A DNA stretch of 64,000 nt, from NCBI GenBank assembly GCA_903813345.2, contig CAIIXF020000011.1, forward strand, positions 3,310,571 through 3,374,570. The letters run 5' to 3'. The position numbers and the translations under genes were made by a program. The notes under the pieces were generated by a model. It had not been told where the DNA came from. It worked only from the letters and a program-made list of their open reading frames with translations, and did no database searches. Shown piece by piece: positions 57,703 to 64,000 of this stretch (within the stretch, counting starts at the first letter, position 1; the number at the start of each line of letters is the position of its first letter). Source of the stretch: Owenia fusiformis. Its lineage: Eukaryota; Annelida; Polychaeta; Sabellida; Oweniidae.

Positions 57703-60302
57703 ATTTTTTTATTATTTATTTATTTCATTGATATAGTTTAAAATACAATTACAATAGCATCCCTAAATCGCCAGAGGGCATTATATAGGAATGGTGAAAG
57801 GCTGGGGGTGGCAGGCAGACAGGGTCCCGGACCGGAGCAGGTGTGACAGGACAACAGGATATCAGAAAGAGAGACATGAGGGAGGGAATTAGCTATTGTC
57901 TATAATGAAGTCAAGTATCAGTGAAATGGCTTTAGAGTTTACATCTATGCTTAAGTTTGGGCTCCCTGTTTTCAAAATGGAGATAAAATCGTACTGGGGA
58001 AGATTATTATTAAGAGAAGGTTCTAATTCAGCAAGTTTATCCCAGAGATCCTGTCTTACTAAGGTTAAGCGATTGCACTGGAAAAGAATATGCTTTAAGG
58101 TTTGAGAGCTGCCACAAGCACAATTAGGGCTGTCAACATAGTTAAAATTATGGGCATAAAATTGAGCTTTAAAAAATAAGTCAGCTCTTACTTTATTCAC
58201 CACTATCTCATGCCGTCTAGAAAGATTGAGTTGACTTGTGGTCAAAATTTTAGAGGGGTTTTGAAGGAAAAGCCGTTGGTGTTTTTTGAAATTATGAAGT
58301 GTTTTCTTGGTTTTAATAGAAGGGGGGAGCTCTAGCCATTTTGAGATTGCAGAAGGTATTGCTGAGGATGAGAATCTAGCAGAGCATCTTATGGGCATTT
58401 TGAATGGATCAATGTATCTCAAGTTTCTATTCCTAACATTACTATACTTATCAAAAATGTCTGTGATATATGAGGGACTTGTACCATTGGCAACTTTGAA
58501 CATAAAATTATTTGATTGTATTCTACGTCTAGATTCAAGTGTTGGCCAGTTTAGGAGACTTAGGACCTTTTCTGTACTGCTCCCTTGGATGCAGCCAGAA
58601 CAATAGAGTGCCGCTGTGTAATATAGACTATCGAGTCTTCGCAAAAGAAATTTAGAAGCTGTGCCATATAAAATGGCACCATAATCAAAGTGAGGAAGAA
58701 TGAATGAGTTGAAGATTGTTTCTAGGTGCTTGCTCCCAAGCTTGAATTTGAGTTTCTTTAATGGGTTTAACATTTTTCTTATTTTGACTAGTAAATCACC
58801 AATATGCTTATCATAAGATAAACATGGGTCAAAAATGAGTCCTAAATGTTTGTGCTCGGTATCTCTTTTGATTTCTATATTGTTTAGTTTTGAAGTTGCC
58901 ACATTATCAGTTTTTGTTCTAGGTGAGTGAAAAATCATCTCAGAACTCTTCTCCGGTTTAAAATCAAGTGTTAGACCATTCTTCTACTTTAATTAGATTG
59001 GATTTTACCACTGCTTCTATTTGTTGTGGTTGTTTTGGGTCAAAAGGATGGTGTAATGAGGTATCATCTGCATAAATGTAGCAATGACCATCCAGATTGT
59101 CTGGAAGGTCATTGATATATATTAGAAAAAGTATTGGCCCTAGTATTGAGCCCTGTGGGACACCGCAGTTTATAAAATTAGTTTCTGAGTAATTGGAGGT
59201 CTCACCAGAAATTTGAACAGCAATTTTCCTGTTGGTAAGATAAGATGTGATCATTTTAAGGATTTGACCTGGAAAACCATATGCCTTGAGTTTATGGAGG
59301 AGTAACGAGTGCGGAACCCGGTCAAAAGCGGCGGCTACGTCCAAAAATATTGTTTTGGAGGCTTGTCCTTGTTCAAAAGTAGTTTGAAGAAAATGCTCGA
59401 TAGATTAAAGTTGATGAATGGTGCTATGACCAGGTAAAAATCCGGACTGATACTTAAAAAGAAGATCATTATCAAGTAAGTGTTTTCTGATTCTGTCAGC
59501 AAGAACCTTTTCAAAAACTTTGGATATGGAGCTTAGCAAGGTGATAGGTCTGTAGTTATTAACATTTGATTTATCATTTTTTTAAAGATTGGACAAACAT
59601 TGCCTATTTTCCAAATATCTGGATAAGTGCATTTAGTTAGAAGTTTATTAAATAATATGGTAAGAGGTTTTGAAATGGTATGAGCTGTAAGGGTCAACAT
59701 TTTGTTTGTGATATTATCTGGCCCGCATGCTTTGGAGGTATCTAAGGAGAGAATTATTTTCATAATTTCAAATTGGTCAGTCTTAGCGGAAATGAGTAAA
59801 GAATTTGTCCTCATAGGGAATAGAGGCAAATGGTCAAAACTGGCATCTGTATGGTTTTTAAAGGCAAAATAGTTCGTGAATTTGTTTGCAATATCAAGGT
59901 TATTTGAAAATGCGTGTCCAGTAATTTCATCATAAATGCTAGATATGCTGTTTTTCGTCAAATTTGTGCCTAAAAATGATTTGATGATTCTCCAATAATT
60001 TTTATCGGACTTTTTTAGCTGGTCAATTGATGATAAGGTTTTTTTTTCGTGATCTATTTTGGCTTGTTCAACAAGTTGGGCAACTTTAGTTGCCTGTTGG
60101 TCATATATTAATTTATTAAGTTGAGAGGGAGATTTGGAAAATTTCTTGTAAAGTGTTTTCTTCTTCGATAGTTCTTTTTTAGTGTACTGGTGATCCATGG
60201 CTGATCATTTGACCGAACAGTTATAATTTTATTTGGTATTCTGGATTTGTATATATCCATGAGTTTATTCATAAAGTTTGAGGTAGCCAAAATCTAAGTC
60301 TA
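57703..60302 (-). mobile_element. 5'-truncated non-LTR retrotransposon (CR1/L2/Jockey-like)
   Basis: Minus-strand ORF2 in pieces: linker and RT start (60290-59533, with SLDTSKACGPDNIT), the RT core (59570-58964: NNYRPITLLSSISKVFEKVL, LDVAAAFDRVPHSLL, CGVPQGSILGPILFLIYIND, YADDTS), and RT thumb/C-terminal domain (58938-57889, ending in a CxC...HILFQC zinc-knuckle-like motif). The endonuclease is missing. Frame breaks near 59580 and 58960 and a stop near 59400 make it inactive. A T-rich run at the left is the 3' tail. Perfect 13-bp target duplications AAGCAATTCATCA lie at 57690-57702 and 60794-60806, beyond a MITE at the 5' junction. The clade is a guess from RT motifs. Confidence 0.88.
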
Positions 60303-60305
60303 TAA

Positions 60306-60792
60306 CACCCCAGTCACATTTGTCGCACGGCGGTCGCAAGTCGACCGCAGATCAATTAAATCGGTGAATTTCTGCGGCGAGCGTAGAAAAACTACGCTCG
60401 CCTTGCGGCCTCCGTACGGCGTATGCAGATTTTTACAGGCCGCAGGGAAGGCGTAGAAATTATAATTCGGAGTTATAATTTTTGTTCATTTCTGAGATCG
60501 CCGTAGAAATCAACTGGCTAAACAAAATTGAATCATTATTTGTCAATGTTTCACGATCACTTTTCATTTGATATTACATCCTAGCACTTTGAATAACATT
60601 TATAAATTGTCCTGATGTAAATAAAATGAAAAAAACTATTATTTATCAATAGAAATAAAAAATTCACCGTGCGGCTGCCGTGGGAAATGTGACTGCAAAA
60701 GTATGAGAGCGCAGAAATTCAGCGGCGAGCGTAGAAAACCTACTGGCCGCAGAAATGACCGCAAGGTCGCCGTAGGAAATGTGACTGAGGTG
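60306..60792. mobile_element. 487-bp GC-rich Harbinger-like MITE at the LINE 5' junction
   Basis: Inverted ends CACC(C/T)CAGTCACATTT, with TAA outside each end (60303-60305 and 60793-60795). The interior has strong inverted words such as GGCGAGCGTAGAAAAACTAC followed by GCTCGCC. GC-rich ends contrast with the surrounding AT-rich DNA. Its right TAA overlaps the LINE target duplication, so it inserted exactly at the LINE junction. Confidence 0.75.
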
Positions 60793-61056
60793 TAAGCAAT
60801 TCATCATTGAAAACGCTACCACCTTATCTAATCCATTGCAGTGTGGCTAGACGAAATCCGTTGGTTCAGTCCTATCCATGTTATGTATCATAAGTTCACG
60901 TTTACATTATAGGGAATAGGGTCAATGCAAAAATATAACAGCAAATCGAAGAGATTTTGGATTTTCTAGTGAACACTGTGTCTTGTAGTCACTGTACATC
61001 TTCAATATGTATATAGTTTGGCAATCTAGGGAAGTTTCAGCTAATACATTCTAATA

Positions 61057-62770
61057 GGGATGTTTCAGCTATTCGGAATCTGAAAGTGAGCTTTAAAGGG
61101 AAAGTGAAAGTCAGATTTCAGGGGTCATGTCATAAGTTCAGTTGCATTAAACGTTTATTATAACTGATAAATCAATAGTTTCAAAGCTAAAAACATCAAT
61201 GTGCTTTTTAGAGAATATAGCAACATTATAATAATTTCAAGATGCTTTTATTTGTTATTCGCTGTGGATTACATTTATTACAAAGTATATTCTCTTGTAC
61301 TGAATATTACATGTATTGATAGAACAGTTGATTGAGCAGTTTAAGTAGTCTCAAAGAGATTAAGGTAACCGTTAACTTAATTAAAAGTACAAAAAATGGC
61401 AGCCATATATTTTTGACTAAGTCACATGATTTTGTATTCTGTTTTCCTTATATGTGAATGCATTTCCTGACTAAAGAGACATGTCAAAGGAAACTTCACT
61501 TTTAAACGCATTTTTTATAACTATGAATTGGAGGTGCTTGGGTCCCCAAAGCTAACATTAAGACCGTGAAATGAGGCTAATTTTTGAAAGTTTGAATGAG
61601 TAGCCTTGCAACAGTCAAACATTTGCAAGAATCCAAAATTTCCACAAATCATCTTACCTTACCAAGGAACATCGAAGGAGCATGAAAATGTGCTCTTCTT
61701 GCATTGTTAGAGTATGATAAAGCTCAAACCATAGTTTCTGATAAATATTCCATGTCCACCATTTTTCTTGTTGGAACTACTTCTAGACTTCCTGTAATCC
61801 TCATATAAGTTTTTGTGACTTCACCAAGGGGCATGGATTATCACCAGTATACTTTATATATAACAGTAATAATCATTATAGATACATAATTGATGTTTTT
61901 TAAATGTAAACAATGGATACATGAGTGAGGATTATTTTGGACTAGAATATAGTCCCAGCAAACAAAATGGTGGACATGAAATATTTAGAATTTACTTTGG
62001 TTTGAGCTTTATTATACTCTAACAATGCATGAAGTACACATTTTAATGCTCCTTCAGTGTTCCTTGGTAAGGTAAGATGATTTGTGGAAATTTTGGAGTC
62101 TTACAAATGTGTCTCCATTGCAATCCTACTCCTTGAAATTTTAAAATTTTATCCTCACTTCACCGTCTCCATGCTAGCTTTAGGAACCCATGCACCTCCA
62201 ATTCAGCATTTAAAAAATGTGTTTAAATGTGAAGCTTTCTTTGACATGTCTCTTTAGTCAGGAAATGCATTCACATATAAGGAAAACAGAAAACAAAATC
62301 ATGTGACTTAGTCAAAAAAATATGCCTGCCATTTTATTGTACTTTTGATTAACTTAAGCGTTACTTTAACCCTCCTTATACTAAGACCGGCACACAATTC
62401 TGTGAGCTTTGCCAGATGTTGTCGTGGGTGGCGAAAAAGTGTACCTATAACCTTAAAAACCTTGATGTGACCAATCACATGCTCTACATAACTCCGCCTA
62501 CTCCCAATTTTTCTGTTTAGCCGCTTACATTTTTACGTAAATTTAGGGGTTTTCTGCGTATTTCAGAACTTTTATACTTATAGGTATTGAGTTATCTTCA
62601 TCTGAGTCTGAGAGTAACTAGTGGAGTGTACAAACGGATAAAATTCTGAAATAAATTTTTTGAAATAAATTGTTGTTTCTTTCTAAACCCTTATGACGTG
62701 ACCCCTGAAATCTGACTTTCACTTTCCCTGTAAAGCTCACTTTCAGATTCCGAATAGCTGAAACATCCCT
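61057..62770. mobile_element. foldback element enclosing another foldback
   Basis: Arms of about 85 bp (61057-61140 and 62684-62770) begin GGGATGTTTCAGCTATTCGG and include AAAGTGAAAGTCAGATTTCA. They enclose 61360-62369. Non-coding. Confidence 0.65.
61360..62369. mobile_element. 1.0-kb foldback element with about 400-bp arms
   Basis: Arms 61360-61785 and about 61960-62369 share, inverted, TTCCTGACTAAAGAGACATG, CTTACCTTACCAAGGAAC and TTAGAGTATGATAAAGCTCA. Ends TTAAGGTAAC / GTTACTTTAA. No open frame of note. Confidence 0.75.
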
Positions 62771-62827
62771 AATACAAAGAGAAGATATTTGAACAACATT
62801 TCTTAAACTAAAACATGTATAATATAT

Positions 62828-63847
62828 ACGAGGGTTGATCATAAAGTTCTCATAATATCTCTCTTATTTCTTTATTTTTCAATATATTCTAATGAAATTT
62901 TCAGAGAATGTGCAGCATAGACTTATTAACTCAGCAAAAGTTAAGTTTAACAGAAATATTGAATAAGAAATGGTTGCCATAATAACGGGAAATCAAGGCA
63001 CCCGGGGCAAATAAAAGTGATTGAGAGAATAGCTCTAATTAACCATGTTAACACACATAATAAACTCTCATAAATGACCAAACACGTTCAAATGTTAACT
63101 TGAATATGTTGTTAAATGCTTTTACTATTAAAAAATTGATCATGTGGATGGTGTGATGTCATGGGGGATGCTTTCATGCTTCATTAGGTATGATACCAGA
63201 GTCTGAGACTCAAAGCTAATGATTAGAAATGACTGAGTAAGATAATGCAATAGATGTAGAGATCTTCTTAAAAATAAAATTCATACTGACAAAATGTTAT
63301 GTTAAGCATGTAGATCCTTTGGTCAGACTAAGCATGATCTAAAACAAATATATTGCTAAGATATCAACTGAATTATACCCTGTGTGTGGTCTGAACATGT
63401 TAAAAATGATCTAAAGGGGCAAAATCAATATTTTCGGAATATTTGACAAAACAGTCATAGGGTCTAACAGTCATTTCTAATGAAGCATAACAATCATCCA
63501 TTATGAGACCATACAATTCACATGGCCATTATAATAGTTCACAACAGTCAAAAGCACATATTATTTGACAATTTAACTTGTTTGATGGCTTATTAGATAA
63601 CTTATTAATATGTATTTAAACGTGGTTAAGGAGGGCTATTTTAGCTAGTTGTTTTATTTGCCCCGGATGCCTTGATTTCAGGTTACTATGACAACGTTTT
63701 CTTGTCTAACGTTTCTGTTATTCTAAATATTTTTCTCTGGATTAATGAAACATTTCATGCTGCACATTCTGTCAAGATTTCATAAGAAAATATTGAAAAA
63801 TAAAGAAATTAGAGAGACATTATGAGAACTTTATGATCAACCCTCGT
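62828..63847. mobile_element. 1.0-kb mariner-like foldback element
   Basis: Inverted ends ACGAGGGTTGATCATAAAGT with arms of about 260 bp, including GAATGTGCAGCAT and the inverse of CCCGGGGCAAATAAAA-type words. The GAGGGTTGATCA start is reminiscent of mariner ends. No transposase. Target duplication unclear. Confidence 0.7.
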
Positions 63848-64000
63848 GTGTATAATGCCGATTCAAATAAGTAAAATTTGGATTGATAACGGTAACAATT
63901 GAATCCAATCATAACTTCCACAAATCAACATGATACATCATAATTAAATTGTTTTTCAAAACAGTTATTCCATACCATAACCCCAAAAATATTATAAAAA
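63848..64000. other. non-coding window end
   Basis: AT-rich; nothing recognised. Confidence 0.3.

Noticed and set aside
60306-60792. CpG-island-like GC-rich block as a promoter
   Set aside because: The GC-rich words are inverted ends of a MITE with TAA duplications; no exon follows.

Overview
The window is nuclear DNA of an invertebrate animal: AT-rich, with spliced genes whose GT-AG introns run from hundreds of bases to several kilobases, a tRNA-derived SINE, non-LTR retrotransposon copies and very many small foldback or MITE-like DNA elements. A Na+-coupled SLC13 carrier, a secreted EGF-NHL protein and a small secreted C-type lectin beside a duplicated lectin-type promoter would fit a marine lophotrochozoan, most simply a bivalve mollusc. 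That assignment is inference; no species marker is visible.

Layout. 1-3.3 kb: a 39-bp minisatellite with a higher-order duplication and a 395-bp MITE in it. 3.27-7.32 kb, minus strand: a two-exon gene for a 76-residue secreted peptide, which open-reading-frame scans miss because of a 3.8-kb intron holding a Harbinger-like element with another element inside it. 12.0-26.3 kb, plus strand: a complete SLC13 gene of 15 exons (674 aa) with an alternative last exon, an in-frame candidate exon made by partial tandem duplication, and a decayed copy of exon 2. Its intron 11 holds a three-level nest (foldback element in LINE in palindromic MITE). 27.9-33.1 kb: a Russian-doll cluster of foldback elements with no gene. 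34.07-38.13 kb, plus: five-exon secreted coiled-coil/EGF/EGF/NHL gene (433 aa).

38.5-44.3 kb is non-coding with MITEs and degenerate tandem repeats. 44.5-48.2 kb, plus: TATA box and non-coding first exon, then a two-coding-exon C-type lectin (160 aa), followed by a decayed lectin-like exon and a tRNA-derived SINE. 51-57.7 kb repeats, in the same order, segments seen at 39.7-44.8 kb, including the TATA box and first exon; this looks like a second lectin-type gene whose coding exons would lie beyond 64 kb. 57.7-60.3 kb, minus: a 5'-truncated LINE in that gene's presumed first intron, with a Harbinger-like MITE exactly at its 5' junction. 60.8-63.85 kb: more long inverted-repeat elements.

The three confident genes have unrelated roles (membrane transport, extracellular adhesion or scaffold, soluble lectin) and nothing suggests an operon or shared pathway. 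All exon joins were made by eye from GT-AG sites and matching phase; no transcript or homology search was available.
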